DNA from: Halarchaeoplasma sp046498385
GTDB lineage: Archaea > Thermoplasmatota > Thermoplasmata > Halarchaeoplasmatales > Halarchaeoplasmataceae
Assembly: GCA_046498385.1 (NCBI GenBank)
Contig: JAWOAU010000061.1
Coordinates: forward strand, 1 to 6,228
Direction: 5' to 3'
DNA length: 6,228 nucleotides
Part shown: positions 1 to 6,203 of the stretch, one piece after another
Layout: every line of letters starts with the position of its first letter
Position numbering within the stretch: the first letter of the stretch is position 1
Made by a program: the position numbers and the translations under genes
The notes under the pieces: generated by a model
What the model saw: the letters and a program-made list of their open reading frames with translations, nothing else
Told to the model about the DNA's origin: nothing
The model's database searches: none

Positions 1-595
1 CCTCGATGAATAAAAATATCGGTACGGCCAATGCAAAACCCATGAGTGCAACGACGTAGAATGAAAGATTCCAGGCGAACCGGTGGATTATCGGGCCCAT
101 TATTATCGGGGCCAGCGCTACCCCTATGGGAGCCCCGAGCATGAATATAGCGTTTGCCTTTCCCCTATCTTGAACGGTGTACCAGCCTGCGATGACTTTG
201 GCGGCCAGTGGAAAGAGGACTCCCTGTGTTAATCCTAAAAGCAGCCGTGAAAGTAAAAATAAAGAATACACGTGTCCGTAGTACCCTCCCAGAAACACCG
301 CAAAGGAACACCCCACCATGGAACAAAAGAGCACGATCTTGGAGCCGTATTTGTCGATGTTTTGACTCAAGATTATATTTGAGAATCCGTAACTCACCAA
401 GAAGATCCCCATGAGTATCCCCCCTAAGAAACCAGTATCTGCCTGGGACCAAACCAGGTCTTCACCTATGGCATTCAACGCCACCGATGTACTGAGCCTC
501 CCCATGAAAGCTATCATAACGGTTGCTAGTAAAATAATTAAGATGACCCATCGGTATTTAGAAGAAAGTCCTTTCATCTCGAACATATTTTTCAT
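1..595 (-). CDS. MFS transporter, N-terminal part (cut by the window edge)
   Basis: This is the first 198 residues of a major facilitator superfamily permease, an inner-membrane secondary transporter; its C-terminal half lies beyond base 1. A hydrophobic segment at about residues 16-33 is followed by further membrane segments near 55-78, 86-105, 110-130, 147-170 and 176-197. The loop after the second segment carries an MFS motif A variant, DKYGSK (81-86). The stretch RLLLGLTQGVLFPLAAK (117-133) followed by W138 and RGKANAIF (144-151) resembles the anion:cation symporter branch of MFS (sugar-acid and organic-acid carriers). That assignment is from family memory, and the substrate cannot be told. 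Start: ATG at 593-595, with in-frame alternatives at M4 (586) and M7 (577); there is no Shine-Dalgarno, and a TATA box lies 32 nt upstream. It is divergent from metG, with no overlap once metG is started correctly. Confidence 0.9.
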   Translation of the reverse strand, partial: MKNMFEMKGLSSKYRWVILIILLATVMIAFMGRLSTSVALNAIGEDLVWSQADTGFLGGILMGIFLVSYGFSNIILSQNIDKYGSKIVLFCSMVGCSFAVFLGGYYGHVYSLFLLSRLLLGLTQGVLFPLAAKVIAGWYTVQDRGKANAIFMLGAPIGVALAPIIMGPIIHRFAWNLSFYVVALMGFALAVPIFLFIE

Positions 596-623
596 ATACA
601 CAGGGCGAAAACATGGTTACCTG

Positions 624-636
624 TTTAAATCTTTCC
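624..636 (-). promoter_or_regulatory. BRE/TATA promoter of the MFS gene
   Basis: Read on the minus strand, GGAAAG (636-631) is followed directly by ATTTAAA (630-624), a purine-rich BRE plus TATA box. The box centre is about 32 nt from the MFS ATG, which predicts a transcript start around 600 and a leader of only a few bases. This agrees with the absence of a Shine-Dalgarno sequence. Confidence 0.6.
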
Positions 637-663
637 TAAAAAAATCACCGTGCCGAATCCGTA

Positions 664-673
664 TACTTATAAT
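664..673 (+). promoter_or_regulatory. TATA box of metG
   Basis: TACTTATAAT lies with its TTATAA core (667-672) centred 26-27 nt before the metG ATG at 696. In archaea transcription starts about 25 nt after the box, so the mRNA should begin at or next to the start codon, meaning it is leaderless. No Shine-Dalgarno is seen in the 15 bases before the ATG. Confidence 0.6.
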
Positions 674-695
674 ACATGAATTCATTCTGCCTATC

Positions 696-2888
696 ATGAA
701 GCGTGTATTGATAGCGGTAGCATGGCCCTATGCCAACGGTCCTATCCACATCGGCCAGGTGGGAGGCTGTTATCTACCCCCGGACATATTCAGAACGTAT
801 CATAAGATGAAGGGAAGAGACGTTTTAATGGTCTCCGGCTCGGACCAGCACGGTACGCCGATCACCGTCCAGGCTGAACAGGAAGGCATGAGTCCCAAAG
901 AAGTTGCCGAGAAGTATCATAGGATAAACAAACAAGCCATCGAGGACCTGGGTATAGAGTTCGATCTGTTCACTTATACCATGCATCCCAGGCATAAGGA
1001 GGTATCCCAGGACATGTTCAAGACGCTGTATGAAAAAGATCATATCTACCTGGATAACATGGAGACCTTTTACTGTTCTCACTGTGATCAATTTTTACCG
1101 GACAGATACGTGAGCGGCACCTGTCCCCGCTGCGGTACGGAAGATATCAAGGGTGACCAATGTGACGAGTGCGGTCTTCTTCTGGATCCTAACGATCTAA
1201 AGGAACCGAAATGTAAATTCTGTGACGAGACTCCCGAACTGAGGATGAGTGAACATTTCTTTTTGCGTTTATCGTACTTCCAGGACAAATTGGAAACGTA
1301 TCTGGAAGATAAGGATTTCTGGAAGAGCCACGTACTCAACTTTACCAGGGGTTGGCTCAAGGAGGGACTGAAGGACAGACCTATCTCTCGGGACATGAAA
1401 TGGGGTATACCGGTACCCGTGGAAGGTTACGAGGATAAGAAAATATATGTCTGGTTCGAAGCGGTCATAGGCTATTTTTCAACTTCCATACAGTGGGCGG
1501 AAAGGAACGACGAGGACTGGGAGTTGTTTTGGAAGAACCCGGATTGTCGGCATTATTACTTCCTTGGAAAGGATAATATACCATTCCACACCATAATCTG
1601 GCCCGCCATGCTCATGGGGTATGATGAGGAGTTGAATCTACCCTACAACGTACCGGGGAACCAGTACATGAAATTTGACGGAAAGCAGTTCTCTACTAGT
1701 CGTGGGTTGGTGGTGTCTTTACCCGACGTTTTGGACATGTTCGACCCTGATGCGGTGCGCTACTACATCTCCTCCGTCATGCCTGAGCTGAGGGATACTA
1801 ATTTTTCCTGGGAAGATATGGTGGATAAAAACAATTCCGAGCTCGTGGGCAACCTGGGTAATTTCATACACCGTGTACTCACCTTCACCTATCAAAACTT
1901 CGGAGAAGTACCCACCGTGGGCGAACTTGATGAACGGGACCAGAAGGTACTGAATCAGATAGGGAGCACCGTCGAAAGAGTTTCCGCTTGTTTGGAAGGA
2001 TGCAGGTTCAAGGACGGTCTGAGGGCGCTCCTTGAATTATCCCGGGAGGGTAATCGATACTTCAACGATAGAGCGCCGTGGGTTGAGATCAAGGAGGATA
2101 AAGAAAGGTGCGCGACTACCCTGAACGTATCTCTGCGGATAGTGAGGGCACTGTCTGTTATAGCCACTCCCTATCTGCCCCATTCAATGGACGAGCTCAG
2201 CAGATACCTTGGTTTACCCGATGACTGGCACAATAGGTCGTGGGACCAGGCGGTGGAGCCTCTTCGGGAAGGAACATCCCTTGAAGAGCCAACACCTCTC
2301 TACAAGAACATAGAAGTGGATGAATTGTTCCCGGAAAAAAAGCTGTTATCTTCTTTGAATGTTCTAGACCTCCGTGTAGGAAAGATCATAGAGGTCAAGG
2401 ATCATCACAATGCGGATAAGTTGTACGTATTCACCATGGATTTGGGAGATGAAAAACGCACATTGGTGGCGGGTCTGAAACCTTACTATGATAAAGAAGA
2501 GTTGAGGGGGAAGAAAGGATTGGTTATAGCAAACCTCGAACCTGCCAAGCTCAGAGGTATAGAATCTCAGGGTATGATACTGGCGGCGGAAGACGAAGGC
2601 ACGGTGTCTCTTCTTTTGGCTCCGGGCGAACCCGGCGATCAAGTAGAAGGCACCAAAAGGGGTGCAAAGCAGATATCATTCAAGGAGTTTTTGAAGCACC
2701 AGTTCTTGGTGGGCGAGTACATAGACGGAATGATAAAGGCGGGAGAGATCTACGAACTGGTGGGTCAGGAAGTGTGTTCCGGTCCAGTCGTTGCTTATAC
2801 ACGGGACGACAACGCCTTCGTCGTCAAGGATAATAAGGGACCAGTTTATTTAGACAAGAAGGTACCACCTGGCAGCCGGATACGATGA
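696..2888 (+). CDS. metG: Methionine--tRNA ligase with fused C-terminal tRNA-binding domain
   Basis: Cytoplasmic class I aminoacyl-tRNA synthetase that charges tRNA-Met, initiator and elongator, using ATP (EC 6.1.1.10). It has 730 residues. The Rossmann core begins AWPYANGPIHIGQ, with the HIGH motif as HIGQ at 18-21, then GSDQHGTPI (48-56). The insert holds four CxxC pairs (127/130, 143/146, 156/159, 173/176), giving the two zinc knuckles of archaeal-type enzymes. WFEAVIGY (253-260) and FLGKDN (289-294) follow. The KMSKS loop reads KQFSTSRG (330-337). The anticodon-binding helical domain contains NRYFNDRAPW (453-462), whose Asn and Pro-Trp read the CAU anticodon in known enzymes. A Trbp111/EMAPII-like OB fold (about 552-652; LDLRVGKI at 557-564) binds tRNA and usually mediates dimerisation. 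Residues 653-730 form an extra tail. The start at 696 is chosen because the family N-terminus (MKRVLIAVAWPYANG) begins there and the TATA box fits; the 95 open codons upstream are antisense to the MFS gene. Confidence 0.98.
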   Translation: MKRVLIAVAWPYANGPIHIGQVGGCYLPPDIFRTYHKMKGRDVLMVSGSDQHGTPITVQAEQEGMSPKEVAEKYHRINKQAIEDLGIEFDLFTYTMHPRHKEVSQDMFKTLYEKDHIYLDNMETFYCSHCDQFLPDRYVSGTCPRCGTEDIKGDQCDECGLLLDPNDLKEPKCKFCDETPELRMSEHFFLRLSYFQDKLETYLEDKDFWKSHVLNFTRGWLKEGLKDRPISRDMKWGIPVPVEGYEDKKIYVWFEAVIGYFSTSIQWAERNDEDWELFWKNPDCRHYYFLGKDNIPFHTIIWPAMLMGYDEELNLPYNVPGNQYMKFDGKQFSTSRGLVVSLPDVLDMFDPDAVRYYISSVMPELRDTNFSWEDMVDKNNSELVGNLGNFIHRVLTFTYQNFGEVPTVGELDERDQKVLNQIGSTVERVSACLEGCRFKDGLRALLELSREGNRYFNDRAPWVEIKEDKERCATTLNVSLRIVRALSVIATPYLPHSMDELSRYLGLPDDWHNRSWDQAVEPLREGTSLEEPTPLYKNIEVDELFPEKKLLSSLNVLDLRVGKIIEVKDHHNADKLYVFTMDLGDEKRTLVAGLKPYYDKEELRGKKGLVIANLEPAKLRGIESQGMILAAEDEGTVSLLLAPGEPGDQVEGTKRGAKQISFKEFLKHQFLVGEYIDGMIKAGEIYELVGQEVCSGPVVAYTRDDNAFVVKDNKGPVYLDKKVPPGSRIR

Positions 2889-2898
2889 AATATATATT
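2888..2898 (+). promoter_or_regulatory. TATA box before the decayed membrane-protein gene
   Basis: AAATATATATT begins at the last base of the metG stop codon. Its centre (2893) is 30 nt before the ATG at 2923, the same geometry as the other promoters here. This supports the view that a separate, probably leaderless gene once began at 2923. Confidence 0.5.
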
Positions 2899-2922
2899 GG
2901 TCGATGCTTCTTTATCCTCTGT

Positions 2923-3457
2923 ATGAACCGTAAAAAGAGAGGAGTACCCTTTCGATCCAACCGGGAAGAATTCTCCGGAGCCTGTGAAGGCACTATCTGC
3001 CCTGGTGCCGGAGCTTTAACTTACGGTGACATATTGTTTGCAGGCTTCATACTGGGTATTGTACTCTTAACCATCGGTTTTCATGGAAAGATTGAACGCG
3101 GTGGTCTCCGCTTCCGTTGTAAAGGAAATTCAGCAAGATATTGCGCTTATCTTCCTGAGGCCTGCCTTTGATTGTTCCGTGGGGATCCCCTAGGTCGCTT
3201 TTTTAGGTATCGCGCTTGTTCTCTTATTTTTGTATCCTGTCCTTCAGGATCTCAACGGCAGATTCCTTATCAAACTCCTTGATCCCGGGGTCCTTACCCC
3301 AGTTCTTTTTGACCGTCGGTGACTCCATCCTGGTGATACTGGGTGCCCTGCTTGTTTTCATAGCTATAGAACTGGGCATGGCCAGTAGTAAGGCGGATAT
3401 ATGGTCGGTTTTCTTGTGTGCCTCGTATGGTTCAAGATACGAGATCGTTACAGGTGA
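2923..3457 (+). pseudogene. Decayed gene for a small multi-pass membrane protein
   Basis: No single frame is open across this stretch, but protein-like segments can be joined across frames. MNRKK starts in one frame. REEYPFDPTGKNSPEPVK and following residues (to about 3016) read in the next frame. A membrane segment, DILFAGFILGIVLLTIGF (about 3028-3081), reads in the first frame again. MERLNAVVSASVVKEIQQDI (from 3083) reads in the second, interrupted by a TAG at 3191-3193 and continuing with VAFLGIALVLLFLYPVL. SILVILGALLVFIAIELGM (about 3324-3380) reads in the third. MVGFLVCLVWFKIRDRYR and a TGA (3401-3457) return to the second. That makes at least five frame changes and one stop over about 175 residues, with four hydrophobic segments. 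Flanking genes read cleanly for over 1.6 kb each, so random sequencing error is a poor explanation. I do not recognise the family. The joins are my reconstruction and exact lesion sites are uncertain. It ends 3 bp before the convergent ligase stop. Confidence 0.6.
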
Positions 3458-3479
3458 AGCTCACTTCTTTCTCTTTTTT
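3422..3479 (+). terminator. Possible terminator: hairpin followed by a T-rich tract
   Basis: CTCGTAT (3422-3428) and ATACGAG (3437-3443) form a 7-bp inverted repeat with an 8-nt loop. About 20 bases further, 3464-3479 is T-rich (CTTCTTTCTCTTTTTT). Archaeal transcription often stops at T-rich runs, so this could end plus-strand transcripts from metG or the decayed gene. The T tract is also the antisense of the ligase's Lys/Arg tail (KKRKK), so it may have a coding rather than a regulatory cause. Confidence 0.3.
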
Positions 3480-5086
3480 ACCTCTGAAGGTACCAACTTC
3501 TCTAAATCGCCCCTTTCCACTTTTTCCGCCAGCATATCTCTAAGTTTGAACTTCTGTACCTTACCCCTACCGGAAACCGGAAGGTCGAAGTCAACGGCAA
3601 CATATCTAGGCACCTTTGCACTGGCTACCTTACCGTAGAGGGAATCAACAACATCCTGTGCAGTCAGATCCGATCCTTCCATGGGAACCACCGCTGCGGC
3701 AACGACTTCACCTAGGTCCTTATCCTGTACGCCGACTACTGCTACTTCCCGTATCTCGGGATGCTCTATCAGGTACTCTTCTATCTCCCTGGGATATACG
3801 TTGAACCCCCCGACTATCACCATGTCCTTCTTTCTTCCCACTATTCGAACGTAGCCTCTGTCGTCCATGGTTGCTAAATCACCTGTGTGGAGCCATCCGT
3901 TTTCAATGGTCTCTTCGGTTGCCTCGGGTCTCTTGTAGTAGCCCTCCATGACGTTGTAACCCTTAACCATCAGCTCCCCGGTCTCTCCGTGGGGGAGCTC
4001 ATCTCCAGGATCATCCACGACCTTGATCTTCTGGTCTGGCAGTACCCGACCGACGGTCTCCACTCTATCCACTATTGAGTCGTCGAACCTGGTCATGGTA
4101 ACCGCGGGTGACGCCTCGGTGAGACCGTACACTATGGAAACGTTGCATCCCAGTTCGTTGATGACCGACTGCATGGTATCGATGGGACAGCTGGAACCGG
4201 CCATTATACCTGTTCGTAGAGAGGACGTGTCGTAATCTTCCTTTCTTGCTAAATCCAGCTCACGGATGAACATGGTCGGTACCCCGTGAAGCATGGTTGC
4301 CTTTTCGTTCTCCACGAATTCCAGAGCGGTTTTTGGGTGGAATTCTTGTATGGGAAGCATGGTTCCACCGAAGTTTACCATCAGTGTTATGCTCAGTACG
4401 TTGCCGAAGCAGTGACTGAAGGGTACCGGTATGACAAGCTTGTCATCGGAAACGGTATGCAGTTCCTCACCTACGTCTCTGGCGTTTTTTACTATCTGGT
4501 GATGGGTGAGCATTACACCTTTGGGCTTACCGGTGGTTCCTGATGTGTAGAGTATAAAGGTAACGTCGTCCGGGTTCAGCTCTTCCTTCATTGCAAGGAA
4601 TTCTTCATCGTTTTCCCATCCCTCTCCCTTTTTAACTGCCTCTTCGTATGTGATGGTATCTATCTTGTCACTCTTTCCTTCAAGGAGTACTATGGTATCG
4701 AGTTTTTCCAACTCCGGACTAACCTCTTCTAGTATCTTAAGGAATTTGTATTTTCCTGACTTTTCGGTGGTAATAAGCGCTTTGGTGTCAGAGTCGCCGA
4801 ACATGTACTCTATCTCACTGCTCCGATACCATGGGTCCGTAGGTACCACTACCGCTCCGATCTTGGGTACGGCGAACCATGCAACGATCCATTCCGGTGT
4901 GTTGGTGAGCCATATGGCGACCTTGTCTCCTTTGTCTATACCTCTTGACATGAGAAATCTTGCCAATCGCTCGGCCTCCTCATTTAATTCTTTGTAGCTT
5001 ATACGCCGACCCTGGAAGACAACTGCGTCTTTGTTCGGATGCTTTTCAGCTTTTTCCTCGAGTAAATGTCCTATGGTGGTTTTCAT
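3461..5086 (-). CDS. Acyl-CoA synthetase / AMP-dependent ligase (FadD-like)
   Basis: ANL-superfamily adenylating enzyme, 541 residues, the normal full length. It activates a carboxylic acid with ATP to an acyl-AMP and transfers it to CoA, most likely a medium- or long-chain fatty acid (EC 6.2.1.-), in the cytoplasm. The P-loop A3 motif is YTSGTTGKPKG (180-190); A5 is YGLTEA (320-325); A7 has TGD (401-403) after NGWLH; the hinge A8 is GRKKDMVIVGGFNVYP (417-432). The A10 region SGRGKVQKFKLRD (505-517) supplies the expected catalytic lysine at K509. All catalytic motifs look intact. The exact substrate cannot be read from sequence; an aryl or short-chain acid ligase is possible but less likely. 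The ATG at 5084-5086 has a GAGGT Shine-Dalgarno 6 nt upstream. It lies 59 bp downstream of trmI on the same strand, with its own TATA-like box in the gap. The C-terminus is lysine-rich (VKKRKK). Confidence 0.93.
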   Translation of the reverse strand: MKTTIGHLLEEKAEKHPNKDAVVFQGRRISYKELNEEAERLARFLMSRGIDKGDKVAIWLTNTPEWIVAWFAVPKIGAVVVPTDPWYRSSEIEYMFGDSDTKALITTEKSGKYKFLKILEEVSPELEKLDTIVLLEGKSDKIDTITYEEAVKKGEGWENDEEFLAMKEELNPDDVTFILYTSGTTGKPKGVMLTHHQIVKNARDVGEELHTVSDDKLVIPVPFSHCFGNVLSITLMVNFGGTMLPIQEFHPKTALEFVENEKATMLHGVPTMFIRELDLARKEDYDTSSLRTGIMAGSSCPIDTMQSVINELGCNVSIVYGLTEASPAVTMTRFDDSIVDRVETVGRVLPDQKIKVVDDPGDELPHGETGELMVKGYNVMEGYYKRPEATEETIENGWLHTGDLATMDDRGYVRIVGRKKDMVIVGGFNVYPREIEEYLIEHPEIREVAVVGVQDKDLGEVVAAAVVPMEGSDLTAQDVVDSLYGKVASAKVPRYVAVDFDLPVSGRGKVQKFKLRDMLAEKVERGDLEKLVPSEVKKRKK

Positions 5087-5092
5087 TTTAAT

Positions 5093-5097
5093 ACCTC
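5093..5097 (-). promoter_or_regulatory. Shine-Dalgarno site of the ligase gene
   Basis: GAGGT on the minus strand, 6 nt before the ATG, complements the conserved CACCUCC end of archaeal 16S rRNA. It fixes the ligase start. This is the only clear Shine-Dalgarno in the window and implies a leadered or internal-operon message for this gene. Confidence 0.65.
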
Positions 5098-5136
5098 TTT
5101 TTCCAGTTCTGTTATCGGCGGCTATTCAAAAAACAG

Positions 5137-5142
5137 TTATAA
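5137..5142 (-). promoter_or_regulatory. TATA-like box upstream of the ligase
   Basis: TTATAA, in the minus-strand context ACTTATAACTG, sits just after the trmI stop codon. It would place a transcript start near 5113, giving a leader of about 27 nt that contains the GAGGT site. The ligase may therefore be transcribed on its own as well as by read-through from trmI. Confidence 0.4.
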
Positions 5143-5145
5143 GTG

Positions 5146-5931
5146 TTACGCTGGATTATCTACCCTTGCTTGAGTGTTTTCCGTCTTTGTACCTCTCACC
5201 ACGTATCCGTTATGGCCTAGGCTCTGAAAACTCGGCCGGACTCCCCCGTCGGTGACAACCATCTTTCTTTGAAATATTTCTGAGCTTTCGAGGTCTTCAA
5301 AATGATGTGTTTTTAGCGTGTTGTAAATTCTTTCGACCTGATTGGTGGTAGGGACGTATGCCAGAAAAACGCCTCCTCCTTTAAGTACGGTGACGGCTGT
5401 GTTCAAAGCCTCCCAGGGCTGGGGTATATCTACCACCAAGGCATCCACCTCTCTTTCCTCCACATCTCGGGTAACGTCTCCTATCCTAGGTATCCACGAA
5501 CTTTCAAACCCTAACGATTTAACGTTGCCTTCAGCTATATCAAGATGCTCCCTTTTGATCTCGTAGGTGTAAACCCTGCCTTCGGTACCTACGGCCTGTA
5601 AAAGTGCCGCACTCAGCATCCCGGACCCGGCCCCACCTTCCACCACCATATCCCCGCACTTGATATCACATTGATGTATCATCACCGAAGTCATCACCGG
5701 CTGTATTATCTGCGGTCCCCTCTTGATGAAATCCGGTCCGTGCCTGAGTGAGGGTCTCAGCAGGTAGTAGCTCTCCCGGCCCATGTTCGTTTTACTGCCG
5801 TAGGACTTACCTATAAACCGTTCAGTATCTATAACCCCTAAACCCGGTACTCTCTTGGTCTCTCCGTTTATGAGCAAGAGCTCCACCGAATTCGGGCTCC
5901 AAAGCATTATCCAGTCCCCTTGAGATATCAT
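5146..5931 (-). CDS. trmI: tRNA (adenine-57/58-N1)-methyltransferase
   Basis: SAM-dependent enzyme that makes m1A at position 58 (and 57 in some archaea) in the T-loop of tRNA, stabilising the L-shaped fold (EC 2.1.1.219/220); it works as a homotetramer in known archaeal cases. Numbered from this start (261 aa), the small N-terminal beta domain begins MISQGDWIMLWSPN. It is followed by the family's KRGPQII (70-76), SAM motif I VVEGGAGSGMLSAAL (96-110), an acidic residue in YTYEI (E124), the catalytic-site motif DIPQPW (168-173) and the late motif GHNGYVV (239-245). An ATG at 5952 adds MDTTVQQ. I prefer 5931 because it lines up with the Pyrococcus TrmI N-terminus as I recall it, and because the best BRE/TATA is only about 15 nt from the 5952 ATG, too close to transcribe it. 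It is the upstream gene of a two-gene minus-strand set with the ligase. Confidence 0.93.
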   Translation of the reverse strand: MISQGDWIMLWSPNSVELLLINGETKRVPGLGVIDTERFIGKSYGSKTNMGRESYYLLRPSLRHGPDFIKRGPQIIQPVMTSVMIHQCDIKCGDMVVEGGAGSGMLSAALLQAVGTEGRVYTYEIKREHLDIAEGNVKSLGFESSWIPRIGDVTRDVEEREVDALVVDIPQPWEALNTAVTVLKGGGVFLAYVPTTNQVERIYNTLKTHHFEDLESSEIFQRKMVVTDGGVRPSFQSLGHNGYVVRGTKTENTQARVDNPA

Positions 5932-5962
5932 TTGTTGCACCGTTGTATCCATGAAGGGATAT

Positions 5963-5976
5963 CAATAAAAGTTTTG
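5963..5976 (-). promoter_or_regulatory. BRE/TATA promoter of trmI
   Basis: The minus strand reads CAAAACTTTTATTG (5976-5963), an A-rich BRE followed by a TATA-like TTTTATT. The box centre is about 36 nt from the ATG at 5931, giving a transcript start near 5941 and a leader of about 10 nt. A weaker candidate, CTTTTAGAA, lies around 5983-5991 and would suit the 5952 start. Confidence 0.45.
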
Positions 5977-6140
5977 TCTGTCCTTCTAAAAGCGAAGATA
6001 GTGCGGGTGAGATGTGGCGTGGCCCGGTATAATATTCCGATCCCCTGAGCTGGATCCTGTGAGTACGCTACTTAACGACACCGTCTCTTTTTGTTCGTGA
6101 TAGGGTAGTGGATGGCATGGATATACGGGCTTTCAACACA

Positions 6141-6162
6141 TGTACCTCTGTGCATATGTACA
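6141..6162 (+). repeat. Interrupted inverted repeat TGTAC-N12-GTACA, possible operator
   Basis: TGTAC (6141-6145) and GTACA (6158-6162) are symmetric arms separated by 12 bases. ATGTAC is also directly repeated 16 bp apart (6140-6145 and 6156-6161), and CATATG lies between. The element directly abuts the BRE/TATA of the gene at 6204, a usual position for a dimeric archaeal activator or repressor. Function is inferred from position and symmetry only. Confidence 0.3.
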
Positions 6163-6178
6163 AAGGAACATTTAAATA
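6163..6178 (+). promoter_or_regulatory. BRE/TATA promoter of the gene at the right edge
   Basis: AAGGAACA (6163-6170) runs straight into TTTAAATA (6171-6178), the best BRE/TATA match in the window. The box centre is 29-30 nt before the ATG at 6204, predicting transcription from about 6200 and a leaderless or nearly leaderless mRNA. Confidence 0.65.
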
Positions 6179-6189
6179 GGGGGGGGGGG
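6179..6189 (+). repeat. Homopolymer tract of eleven G inside the promoter
   Basis: Eleven consecutive Gs fill the space directly after the TATA box and before the predicted transcript start. It is the only long homopolymer in the window. Length change here would alter the TATA-to-start spacing of the downstream gene. An assembly or base-calling artefact cannot be excluded. Confidence 0.9.
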
Positions 6190-6203
6190 ATATTAACCTT
6201 TTC

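Noticed and set aside
825..2642. Several minus-strand ORFs inside metG.
   Set aside because: They lie wholly opposite conserved MetG domains, have no promoter or family motif, and are shadows of the coding strand.
2885..2926. Thirteen-codon ORF whose ATG overlaps the metG stop codon (ATGA).
   Set aside because: It is too short and contains the TATA box for the downstream relic; the overlap is probably chance, though it could be part of the relic.
3181..3190. Perfect 10-bp palindrome GGGGATCCCC followed by CCTAGG overlap and a T6 run at 3199-3204, considered as a terminator.
   Set aside because: There is no loop, so a stable hairpin is unlikely. It lies inside the decayed reading frame, and a 10-bp palindrome can arise by chance.
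3216..3638. A 140-codon plus-strand ORF treated as a gene.
   Set aside because: Its second half is antisense to the ligase C-terminus. Only the part before about 3395 contains protein-like hydrophobic sequence, which I assign to the relic.
3616..5566. Plus-strand ORFs opposite the ligase and trmI.
   Set aside because: They are antisense to well-conserved motifs and have compositions typical of shadow frames.
6028..6092. Possible small RNA: TATAATATT (6028-6036) on the plus strand with a T5 run at 6088-6092.
   Set aside because: The predicted transcript would be only about 35 nt, has just a 4-bp hairpin (AGTA-CGC-TACT), and shows no tRNA T-loop sequence or convincing C/D boxes.
6117..6179. 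Twenty-codon ORF upstream of the right-edge gene.
   Set aside because: It runs through the candidate operator and ends inside the TATA box, with no ribosome site; its composition is not protein-like.
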